Shown here: positions 1 to 4,704 of the stretch, piece after piece | Layout: the number at the start of each line of letters is the position of its first letter | How positions within the stretch are numbered: position 1 is the stretch's first letter | Source: Caryophanales bacterium UBA3210 | GTDB taxonomy: Bacteria > Bacillota_I > Bacilli_A > RFN20 > CAG-449 | Reading direction: 5' to 3' | DNA length: 5,088 bases | NCBI GenBank assembly: GCA_002363635.1 | Contig: DEWM01000009.1 | Coordinates: 1-5,088, forward strand | Notes under the pieces: model-generated | What the model was told of the DNA's origin: nothing | The model's input: only the letters and a program-made list of their open reading frames with translations | Database searches by the model: none | Program-made: the position numbers and the translations under genes

Positions 1-854
1 CTAAATATAAGAAATATTGGGAAAACGGTGATAAGATTGTTCACTTAGTCGGTGCGGATATCACTAGATTCCATACTATTTACTGGCCAATTTTCTTAAT
101 GGCACTTGGTATGAGACTTCCTGATAGAGTATTTGTTCATGGTTTATTAATGATGAAAGACGGAAAGATGTCTAAATCAAAGGGCAATGTTGTTGCTCCT
201 GGACCATTAATTGAAAAATATGGTCTTGATGCAGTTAGATATTATATGGTTTCTGAAGTTAACTTTGGTAATGATGGCCAATTTACTCCAGAACAATTCG
301 TTGAAAGAATCAATATGGATCTTGCAAACTCATTTGGTAACTTATTATCAAGAACAGTTTCTATGATTATTAAATATTTCGATGGAGTTATTCCTTCTTA
401 TAAAGGTGAATTAACTTCATTTGATCACGAACTTGAAGCACAAGGTAGACATTCTATTGAAATGTATCAAGCTGATATGGAAGATTTAAAGGTAACTGAA
501 GCTTATAAAGAAGTCTTCGATTATATCGGTAGAGCAAATAAATACATTGAAGAAACAAAACCTTGGGAACTTGCAAAAGATGAATCTAAAAAAGATGAAC
601 TTGGTTCAGTTATGAATCATTTAGCAAATGCTTTAAGACAATCTGCTATTATGCTTTCACCTGTTTTATTATCTTCAACTAAAGAATTATTCAAACAATT
701 AGGCTTAAAAGAAGAATTAACAAAATGGGATTCAATTAATGCTTTTGATGCATTAGGTGGACAGACAGTTACTAAAGGTGATAACCTCTTCCCAAGATTA
801 AAAGCAGAAGATGAAGTTACATACATCAAGAATTTAATGGGTGGAAATAACTAA
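1..854 (+). CDS. metG: Methionyl-tRNA synthetase, 3' part (5' end outside window)
   Basis: Class I aminoacyl-tRNA synthetase that charges tRNA-Met with methionine in the cytoplasm. The frame is open from base 3 and gives 283 residues of the C-terminal half; the start and the HIGH motif lie upstream. Visible in order: the catalytic-core stretch GADITRFHTIYWP (residues 17-29 from base 3), the KMSKS ATP loop (residues 55-59, bases 165-179), and the helical anticodon-binding domain. That domain has N113 and R117 in NLLSR and W188 in KPW, matching the anticodon-contacting Asn, Arg and Trp of the E. coli enzyme by eye. The protein stops just after the LFPRL segment, so it lacks the C-terminal EMAP/Trbp111-like tRNA-binding domain of the Bacillus enzyme and is the short form. 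The stop TAA overlaps the next start by one base (TAATG). There is no ATA Ile codon in 283 codons, which fits a highly expressed gene. Confidence 0.97.
   Translation, partial: KYKKYWENGDKIVHLVGADITRFHTIYWPIFLMALGMRLPDRVFVHGLLMMKDGKMSKSKGNVVAPGPLIEKYGLDAVRYYMVSEVNFGNDGQFTPEQFVERINMDLANSFGNLLSRTVSMIIKYFDGVIPSYKGELTSFDHELEAQGRHSIEMYQADMEDLKVTEAYKEVFDYIGRANKYIEETKPWELAKDESKKDELGSVMNHLANALRQSAIMLSPVLLSSTKELFKQLGLKEELTKWDSINAFDALGGQTVTKGDNLFPRLKAEDEVTYIKNLMGGNN
839..845 (+). promoter_or_regulatory. Ribosome binding site of rlmCD, inside the end of metG
   Basis: GGGTGGA lies 8 nt before the ATG at 854 and inside the last metG codons. It supports 854 as the start of the methyltransferase and suggests translational coupling, since ribosomes terminating at TAATG sit on the next start. 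Confidence 0.7.
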
Positions 855-2212
855 TGAAAAAGTTCCAGGAAATTGAATTTGAAGGCGAATGCTTAGATCT
901 TTCTTTTGACGGAAAAGGTCTTGTAAAGTATGATGGCCAAATTGGATGGATTCCAAATCTCTTACCAGGCGAGAAAGCTCGCATTGTCATTACTTATAGA
1001 ACTTCAAATCAATTCCATGGTTATGTAAAAGAATTGATTACTAAAAGTAAAGACAGAGTAAAACCAATTTGCCCTGTCTTTTCTTCTTGTGGAGGATGTT
1101 CTTTACAACATATTTCATATGAAGCACAAAAGAGATATAAGCATGATAAAGTATATGATTGCTTAACTCGTATTGGCGGAATTAAAGATGTCGAAGTAAA
1201 TGACACAGTAGGTATGGATGAACCTTACTTCTATAGAAATAAGATTCAAATGCCTTTAGGACTTGATAAAAAGAAGCATGTTATTTCAGGGTTTTATCGA
1301 GAAAAGTCCCACGAAATTATTCCTCTTGAACAGTGTTATATTGAAAATGATGATGCTGATAGAATCTTAAAAACAATTAGATCATTAATCGAAGAATTCC
1401 ATTATTTACCTTATGATGAAGATAAAAGAAAAGGAATCTTTAGACATGTATTAATTAGAACTGCTTATCATTATGATGGCATTATGGTTGTCCTTGTTAC
1501 TAATGTTGATGAATTTAAAGGTAAGAATAATTTCGTTAAAGAATTAGTTAAAAGAGAACCAAAGATTACTACAGTAGTTCAAAATGTTAATACTAGAGAT
1601 ACTAATGTTATCTTAGGCGATAAAGAAAGAGTCCTATATGGCAAAGGATTTATTGTTGATACCATTTTGGGTGTTAGCTTTAAAATCTCTGCAAAGTCTT
1701 TCTATCAAGTTAATCCTATCCAAGTTGAAAAACTCTATTCTCTTGCTATTGATTGTGCAGGATTATCTGGTAAGGAAAGAGTTCTTGATGCTTATTGCGG
1801 AGTAGGTACAATTGGCTTAGTCGCTTCTAAGAAAGCTAAAGAAGTTATTGGGGTAGAAATAGTCCCTGAAGCTGTTAAAGACGCTGTAAATAACGCTAAA
1901 GCTAATAAAATCGAAAACGCTAAGTTCTTTGAAGGTGATGCAGGTGAGTTTATTATGACTCAGTTTAATAACGGCATTAATTTTGATGTAGTTATTATGG
2001 ATCCTCCAAGAAAAGGCTCTGATGAAAAATTCTTACAAACATTAATTAACGCTAATGTTAAGATAGTAGTTTATGTATCTTGCGATCCTGCTACTTTAGC
2101 AAGAGACTTAAAATATCTCTCACCTTATTATAAAATCGAATCTGTTACTCCAGTGGATATGTTCCCTAATACATTCCATGTTGAAACAGTATGTTCGCTT
2201 GTAAAAAAATAG
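854..2212 (+). CDS. rlmCD: 23S rRNA (uracil-5)-methyltransferase, RlmCD/RlmD (RumA) family
   Basis: SAM-dependent RNA m5U methyltransferase of 452 residues, a normal family length. Domains: an N-terminal TRAM domain (about 5-62); an iron-sulfur segment with C73, C79 and C82 (CGGC) plus C161, the four-cysteine 4Fe-4S pattern of E. coli RlmD; and a Rossmann methyltransferase domain from about 270. SAM motif I is DAYCGVGTIGL (312-322), followed by acidic E335 and DPPRKG (383-388). The catalytic nucleophile is C410 in SCDPATLARD, and the general base is E444 in HVETV. All key residues are present, so it should be active. In Bacillus subtilis one enzyme of this family (YefA/RlmCD) makes m5U at both 747 and 1939 of 23S rRNA. 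Assigning dual specificity here is inference, and a TrmA-like or single-site role cannot be excluded from sequence alone. The iron-sulfur cysteines argue against TrmA. It overlaps metG by one base and is followed by a terminator. Confidence 0.95.
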   Translation: MKKFQEIEFEGECLDLSFDGKGLVKYDGQIGWIPNLLPGEKARIVITYRTSNQFHGYVKELITKSKDRVKPICPVFSSCGGCSLQHISYEAQKRYKHDKVYDCLTRIGGIKDVEVNDTVGMDEPYFYRNKIQMPLGLDKKKHVISGFYREKSHEIIPLEQCYIENDDADRILKTIRSLIEEFHYLPYDEDKRKGIFRHVLIRTAYHYDGIMVVLVTNVDEFKGKNNFVKELVKREPKITTVVQNVNTRDTNVILGDKERVLYGKGFIVDTILGVSFKISAKSFYQVNPIQVEKLYSLAIDCAGLSGKERVLDAYCGVGTIGLVASKKAKEVIGVEIVPEAVKDAVNNAKANKIENAKFFEGDAGEFIMTQFNNGINFDVVIMDPPRKGSDEKFLQTLINANVKIVVYVSCDPATLARDLKYLSPYYKIESVTPVDMFPNTFHVETVCSLVKK

Positions 2213-2233
2213 AAAACAGATCAAAAAAATTAT

Positions 2234-2268
2234 GATTGCTTAGTATTATTATCTAGGCAATCTTTTTT
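2234..2268 (+). terminator. Rho-independent terminator of the metG-rlmCD unit
   Basis: A 10-bp stem pairs GATTGCTTAG (2234-2243) with CTAGGCAATC (2253-2262), with one G-T(U) wobble and a 9-nt loop. Six T residues (2263-2268) follow directly. It lies 21 nt after the rlmCD stop and separates the housekeeping unit from the genes to the right. Confidence 0.9.
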
Positions 2269-2275
2269 ATATTTG

Positions 2276-2285
2276 CGTTGCAACG
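2276..2285. repeat. 10-bp perfect palindrome CGTTGCAACG
   Basis: CGTTGCAACG is its own reverse complement. It lies about 80 bp upstream of the promoter -35 and just after the terminator. Partial copies of its half (ACGTT) recur at 2296-2300 and 2375-2379. It could be a dimeric repressor or activator site, but no regulator is visible in the window. Confidence 0.4.
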
Positions 2286-2329
2286 TAAAAAAAATACGTT
2301 GAACTTCAGTTTTAAAAAAACGACAAAAA

Positions 2330-2343
2330 GGTAGAATTCTACC
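2330..2343. repeat. 14-bp perfect palindrome GGTAGAATTCTACC flanked by direct repeats
   Basis: GGTAGAATTCTACC is a perfect 7+7 palindrome, 22 bp before the predicted -35. The 10-mer AAAAAAACGA occurs on both sides in the same orientation, at 2314-2323 and 2345-2354, 31 bp apart or about three helical turns. The position fits an operator or activator site. A-tracts instead of complementary arms flank it, so it is not a terminator. Confidence 0.5.
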
Positions 2344-2365
2344 AAAAAAAACGAAAATATATACA

Positions 2366-2394
2366 TTCGCATATACGTTCATATATGATATAAT
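2366..2394 (+). promoter_or_regulatory. Predicted sigma-A promoter of the C39-phosphorylase-ASCH operon
   Basis: A perfect -10 TATAAT (2389-2394) has a 17-bp spacer to TTCGCA (2366-2371), which matches 4 of 6 bases of TTGACA. The A-tracts directly upstream could serve as an UP element and compensate for the weak -35. The predicted transcript start is near 2401. The -10 box is strong, but in such AT-rich DNA chance matches occur. Confidence 0.55.
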
Positions 2395-2399
2395 TACAT

Positions 2400-2414
2400 T
2401 TCAATTTAATTGAA
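2400..2414 (+). repeat. 7-1-7 inverted repeat at the predicted transcript start
   Basis: TTCAATT-T-AATTGAA is a perfect inverted repeat around one central T. With a start near 2401 it would lie at the very 5' end of the transcript or straddle its start, where a bound repressor would block initiation. With a 1-nt centre it cannot fold as a small hairpin, so a DNA-level operator is more likely. Confidence 0.35.
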
Positions 2415-2434
2415 CAATTTGTAACATGTATAAG

Positions 2435-2457
2435 TAGAATAGAAGAATGTTATTCTA
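2435..2457 (+). repeat. Hairpin in the operon leader (7-bp stem, 9-nt loop)
   Basis: TAGAATA (2435-2441) pairs exactly with TATTCTA (2451-2457) around a 9-nt loop. No T-run follows, so it is not a terminator. The stem is A/T-rich and weak. It may be an element of leader RNA structure or chance. Confidence 0.3.
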
Positions 2458-2460
2458 ATA

Positions 2461-2526
2461 ATGTCGAAAAACCTACATTTAAAATCAATGATTATAGTAT
2501 TACCTTTATTTGTAGTTTTTATGTAA
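2461..2526 (+). other. Possible 21-codon leader ORF overlapping a weak attenuator-like stem
   Basis: ATG to TAA encodes 21 residues: a short polar start (MSKNLHLKS), then a hydrophobic run rich in Ile, Leu and Val. It lies inside the leader of the peptidase operon and ends 32 nt before that gene. There is no good Shine-Dalgarno site in front (only AGAAG, 15 nt away), so translation is doubtful. The same DNA can fold: CTACA (2473-2477) with TGTAG (2511-2515), extended by TAAA (2480-2483) with TTTA (2505-2508) across two T-T mismatches, then TTTTT at 2516-2520. This resembles a weak attenuator. Short open frames are common by chance in DNA this AT-rich. Confidence 0.2.
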
Positions 2527-2548
2527 TTATGTTTAAATCTACTTTAAT

Positions 2549-2553
2549 GGGGG
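2549..2553 (+). promoter_or_regulatory. Ribosome binding site that sets the peptidase start at 2559
   Basis: GGGGG lies 5 nt before the ATG at 2559 and can pair with the anti-Shine-Dalgarno CCUCC through one G-U wobble. The earlier in-frame ATG at 2529 has no such site and would put ten extra residues before the KKRR-hydrophobic N-terminus, so 2559 is preferred. Confidence 0.75.
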
Positions 2554-2558
2554 TATCT

Positions 2559-3224
2559 ATGAAAAAGAGAAGATTAATAGTAATTATTGTATCTAGTTTA
2601 ATATTTACTATTGTATTAGCTATTTCGATTCCTTTTATTGTATTAGGCGTTAAGCAAAGTAATATGTATAAGGATTATAATTATTTGTTTGAAGAAAATA
2701 AAATAGTAGAACATAAAATAGAAGACGTTCCTTTAATTAAACAAGATATTTCCTGTGGATATGCAATTATAGAGATGATGTCTCGTTATTACGGAAATGA
2801 GATAACAGAAAACGAATTATATGAAAAAAATAATCATTCTGTATCTACACAAACCACTAAGGGGTTTGTAGATGAGATTAATAATTCAATTCCTAATCTA
2901 AACTATGTATCTTATGAATATCTCGCAAGTGATGAATTATTATTAAAAATAAATGAATCGATTTGTAAGGATTTGTTAGTGGCAGTAGAGTTTGCTGCGA
3001 AATTTGAAGATGAATGGACACTCCACTGGGTAATTGTTACTGGAATGGATAATGAAAAAATCTATATCAATAATCCATATGGATATAAAGAAGAAATTAC
3101 TTATGCAGAATTTATAAGTAGAACTACATTCAATGCATTTGAAAATATGCCATTTTTCTTCAATTTTGGATTTGCTTTTGGATTATTCAGTAAAAATACG
3201 ATAATTGTTTCTAATTTAGATTAA
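2559..3224 (+). CDS. Membrane-anchored C39-like (papain-fold) cysteine peptidase
   Basis: Probable secreted or membrane-tethered protein of 221 residues. The N-terminus is KKRR followed by a hydrophobic segment (about 6-31), an uncleaved signal anchor or a signal peptide without an obvious cleavage site. The domain at about 54-190 has the layout of C39-like peptidases (Peptidase_C39_2 type). Q62 is the candidate oxyanion residue, C66 in SCGYA the nucleophile before a helix ending in RYYG, H156 in LHWVIVTG the catalytic His, and N172 in NNPYG sits where the family usually has Asp. The active site should face outside the cell. Known C39 domains cut Gly-Gly leaders of bacteriocins when fused to ABC exporters. 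This one has no transporter and no bacteriocin gene is visible, so its substrate is unknown. The C-terminal tail (about 197-217) is rich in Phe. Ile ATA codons (9 of 26) set it apart from the genes to the left. The fold assignment is fairly secure; activity is inference. Confidence 0.75.
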   Translation: MKKRRLIVIIVSSLIFTIVLAISIPFIVLGVKQSNMYKDYNYLFEENKIVEHKIEDVPLIKQDISCGYAIIEMMSRYYGNEITENELYEKNNHSVSTQTTKGFVDEINNSIPNLNYVSYEYLASDELLLKINESICKDLLVAVEFAAKFEDEWTLHWVIVTGMDNEKIYINNPYGYKEEITYAEFISRTTFNAFENMPFFFNFGFAFGLFSKNTIIVSNLD

Positions 3225-3249
3225 TTCTTAGATTTGTAGTGTAAAAAAA

Positions 3250-3257
3250 GGGGGGAG
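3250..3257 (+). promoter_or_regulatory. Strong G-rich ribosome binding site of the phosphorylase-family gene
   Basis: GGGGGGAG lies 5 nt before the ATG at 3263, after a run of seven A. It fixes the start. The 38-nt gap from the peptidase stop contains no terminator, so read-through transcription is expected. Confidence 0.75.
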
Positions 3258-3262
3258 ACAAG

Positions 3263-4036
3263 ATGTTATTAGAAGAGTTTGATAAAAATAGAAATGCAAT
3301 CATTAATCCAAAAATGTGCGTTGATAAAATAGATAATTTCCCTGAAGTTACAATTTCATGTTTTTCAGATAAACTTTTTAATAGTGTTTTATCGGCGTTT
3401 GATGCTAAAGAGATTGGATATATGCATTCTTCTACAGGATATAATCCAGTTTATGAAGTTGAATATAAGGGAAGTAGGTTTGCTTTATTTCATTCATTAG
3501 TTGGTGCACCTTTATGTACCGCTCAATATGAAGATTTAATGGCTATGGGAAGCAAAAGAATAATATTGCTTGGTAATTGTGGGGTATTGGATAAATCGAT
3601 TGAAGACTGTGGAATTATTATTCCAACTAGTGCACTTCGTGATGAGGGGACTAGTTATCATTATCTAGAAGCAAGTGATACTATTGAAGTAAATAAAAAA
3701 TATAAAGAAGAATTTAAAGAAGTTCTAAAAGAATTTGGATATCCATATGTTGAAGGTAGAACTTGGACAACTGATGCTCCATATAGAGAAACTAAAGATA
3801 AAGTTGCATTAAGAAAGAAACAAGGTGCAATCTGTGTTGAGATGGAATGTTCTGCAATGCAGGCTGTATGTGATTTTAGAGGAACTGAGTTTTTCCAATT
3901 CTTTTATGCAGGAGATAATCTAGATCATTCGAATTGGGATCCTAGAAGTTTATCAGGTGGAGCTAGACTAGATGATAAAACTAAAATTATGTTTTTAGCA
4001 TTTGAATTAGGCTTAAAAATTATAAATAAAAATTAA
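3263..4036 (+). CDS. Nucleoside phosphorylase-I family enzyme (PNP/UDP fold)
   Basis: Cytoplasmic enzyme of 257 residues, a usual length for the PNP_UDP_1 family, which splits the glycosidic bond of nucleosides with phosphate (phosphorylases) or water (nucleosidases). Seen: SLVGAP (78-83) at the phosphate-site loop, LLGNCGVL (102-109) matching the family GxCG turn, IIIPTSALRDEG (118-129), VEMECSA (192-198) whose E193-M194-E195 should contact the ribose, and GDNLD (217-221). D218 falls where E. coli DeoD has its proton-donating Asp204, in my by-eye alignment. Odd: the Arg just before the GxCG turn, which binds phosphate in DeoD (Arg87) and uridine phosphorylase, is Leu102 here. Either the phosphate site differs or the enzyme is a nucleosidase. 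Base specificity cannot be read from the sequence. The ASCH gene follows after 27 nt and is probably co-transcribed. Confidence 0.85.
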   Translation: MLLEEFDKNRNAIINPKMCVDKIDNFPEVTISCFSDKLFNSVLSAFDAKEIGYMHSSTGYNPVYEVEYKGSRFALFHSLVGAPLCTAQYEDLMAMGSKRIILLGNCGVLDKSIEDCGIIIPTSALRDEGTSYHYLEASDTIEVNKKYKEEFKEVLKEFGYPYVEGRTWTTDAPYRETKDKVALRKKQGAICVEMECSAMQAVCDFRGTEFFQFFYAGDNLDHSNWDPRSLSGGARLDDKTKIMFLAFELGLKIINKN

Positions 4037-4051
4037 TTAAAAAAATTGATT

Positions 4052-4055
4052 GGGG
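4052..4055 (+). promoter_or_regulatory. Ribosome binding site that sets the ASCH start at 4064
   Basis: GGGG lies 8 nt before the ATG at 4064. A TTG six codons upstream (4046) is in frame, but the G-run would then lie inside the gene, and no Shine-Dalgarno precedes TTG. ATG at 4064 is chosen. Confidence 0.7.
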
Positions 4056-4063
4056 TAATAAAA

Positions 4064-4465
4064 ATGAATATAGATAATTTAGAAAAATGGCATTTTGAAT
4101 TAACCGAAAAAGCTTGTAATTATTTACTAGATTTGGTGTTAATCGGCAAGAAAAGAGCTACATCAAGTAGCTTAAAAGGTTTTCAACTTGAAGGAGGAAT
4201 GCCTAAAATTGGAGATTTGAGTGTAATTACAGATTGGGAGGGAAATCCACGTTGTGTAATTAAAACAACTAATATTCGAATTATACCATATAAAGATATT
4301 ACATTTGATATTGCTAGACTTGAGGGTGAAGATGATAATCTAGATTCTTGGAGAGCAAATCATGAAAAATTTTTTACCGAAGAAGGAAAAGAGATCGGTT
4401 ATGAATTTAATGAGGATATGGATGTAGTATTTGAAGAATTTGAGGTTGTTGAAATAATTAAGTAG
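4064..4465 (+). CDS. ASCH-domain protein (YqfB-like superfamily)
   Basis: Small cytoplasmic protein of 133 residues made almost entirely of one ASCH domain, a PUA-like RNA-binding fold. The family signature GxKxxT is present as GKKRAT (28-33), giving K30 and T33 with the spacing of catalytic K21 and T24 in E. coli YqfB. Then follow PKIGD (47-51), a strand with CVIKTTN (64-70), the ARLEGE turn (84-89), W96, H100-FF and a C-terminal EEFEVVE. E87 or E89 could be the third catalytic residue. Characterised members include YqfB, which hydrolyses N4-acetylcytidine to cytidine, and a Zymomonas ASCH protein with ribonuclease activity. Which applies here is unknown. The gene follows the phosphorylase-family gene after 27 nt, so the two are probably one transcript, and a nucleoside-related role is plausible. 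A long terminator hairpin follows. Confidence 0.85.
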   Translation: MNIDNLEKWHFELTEKACNYLLDLVLIGKKRATSSSLKGFQLEGGMPKIGDLSVITDWEGNPRCVIKTTNIRIIPYKDITFDIARLEGEDDNLDSWRANHEKFFTEEGKEIGYEFNEDMDVVFEEFEVVEIIK

Positions 4466-4502
4466 TAGTTTCATTAACTTTAAAATAATCATAAATCATA
4501 TT

Positions 4503-4587
4503 AAAGGTATATTTTTAGTTAACTATAAAAGTTGGACCAAGTTACATGGGAAGAACTAAATTAGTAAACTACAAATATGCCTTTTTT
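4503..4587 (+). terminator. Very long terminator hairpin (23-nt arms, 36-nt structured loop)
   Basis: Arms 4503-4525 and 4562-4584 pair over 23 positions with only two mismatches (4515/4572 and 4521/4566) and one G-T(U) wobble (4508/4579). The T-run 4582-4587 completes a rho-independent terminator 37 nt after the ASCH stop. The core is AAAGGTATATTT pairing with AAATATGCCTTT. The 36-nt loop is itself foldable: AGTT (4530-4533) with AACT (4554-4557), and inside it CCA (4537-4539) with TGG (4547-4549). The arms are far longer than termination needs, so the element may also be a 3' UTR-stabilising structure, a small RNA, or a remnant of a small inverted-repeat element. Confidence 0.75.
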
Positions 4588-4621
4588 ATCTATCTAATAA
4601 TATTAATGTGAATTTAGTGAT

Positions 4622-4653
4622 AACTTTTTAGAAAAGTTTCTCAAATTGTTTGA
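4622..4653 (+). repeat. Two adjacent inverted repeats overlapping the lipoprotein -35 region
   Basis: The first is AACTTTT-TAG-AAAAGTT (4622-4638), a 7-bp stem. The second is TCAAA-TTG-TTTGA (4641-4653), a 5-bp stem that runs into the -35 hexamer. The location suits a repressor or activator site. The A/T-rich composition makes short inverted repeats cheap, so this is a weak call. Confidence 0.3.
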
Positions 4654-4677
4654 AAAATAATGATTATTATATATAAT
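4650..4677 (+). promoter_or_regulatory. Predicted sigma-A promoter of the lipoprotein gene
   Basis: TTGAAA (4650-4655, 5 of 6 match to TTGACA), a 16-bp spacer and a perfect TATAAT (4672-4677). Transcription would start near 4684, giving a short leader of about 20 nt. It lies after the operon terminator, which makes independent transcription of the lipoprotein gene likely. Confidence 0.65.
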
Positions 4678-4695
4678 AAAGTGCATTTATTTTAT

Positions 4696-4700
4696 GGGGG
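4696..4700 (+). promoter_or_regulatory. Ribosome binding site of the lipoprotein gene
   Basis: GGGGG lies 4 nt before the ATG at 4705. The surrounding ATGGGGG followed by a short A/T spacer and ATGAAAAA is nearly the same as in front of the peptidase gene at 2547-2565. Confidence 0.7.
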
Positions 4701-4704
4701 ATTT

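Larger units (their letters stand above)
2269..2558 (+). other. Intergenic control region with no clear gene
   Basis: This 290-bp stretch is very A/T-rich and holds no convincing protein gene on either strand. From left to right it contains a 10-bp palindrome, a cluster of A-tracts around a 14-bp palindrome, a sigma-A type promoter and a leader of about 158 nt. The leader carries two short inverted repeats, a weak stem followed by five T, and a doubtful 21-codon ORF. It looks like the regulatory region of the accessory operon that begins at 2559. Confidence 0.7.
4466..4704 (+). other. Intergenic region: operon terminator, then lipoprotein promoter
   Basis: This 239-bp stretch contains no convincing gene. 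The left half is the long hairpin with its T-run that ends the accessory operon. The right half has two small inverted repeats, a promoter and the Shine-Dalgarno site of the lipoprotein gene. Confidence 0.7.

Noticed and set aside
617..829. 70-codon minus-strand ORF opposite metG
   Set aside because: It lies wholly within the conserved anticodon-binding part of metG, has no ribosome site and encodes no recognisable domain; it is a shadow frame.
1021..1206. 61-codon minus-strand ORF opposite rlmCD
   Set aside because: It lies opposite the iron-sulfur segment of the methyltransferase, whose conserved residues explain the sequence; it is a shadow frame.
2529..2558. Upstream ATG as start of the peptidase, adding ten residues
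   Set aside because: It has no ribosome site, whereas GGGGG sits 5 nt before the ATG at 2559, which gives a standard basic-then-hydrophobic N-terminus.
3178..3205. Possible promoter (TTGGAT, 16 bp, GATAAT) inside the end of the peptidase gene
   Set aside because: Both hexamers are weak and the surrounding DNA is AT-rich; transcription from the upstream promoter explains the downstream genes without it.
4046..4063. TTG start for the ASCH gene
   Set aside because: The G-run at 4052-4055 would be inside the gene; it is well placed for ATG 4064, where the domain alignment begins.
2559..4465. Bacteriocin, phage-defence or toxin-antitoxin operon
   Set aside because: There is no Gly-Gly leader precursor, ABC exporter, nuclease, helicase or TIR-type domain. 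The ASCH and phosphorylase-family genes alone do not justify a defence claim.
4503..4587. Riboswitch or toxin-antitoxin RNA at the long hairpin
   Set aside because: I could not match the loop to any riboswitch consensus I know, there are no tandem repeats as in ToxI-type RNAs, and it lies after rather than before a coding gene of its own transcript.
4546..4611. 21-codon ORF beginning inside the loop of the long hairpin
   Set aside because: It runs through the terminator stem and T-run and lacks a good ribosome site; open frames of this size are expected by chance here.
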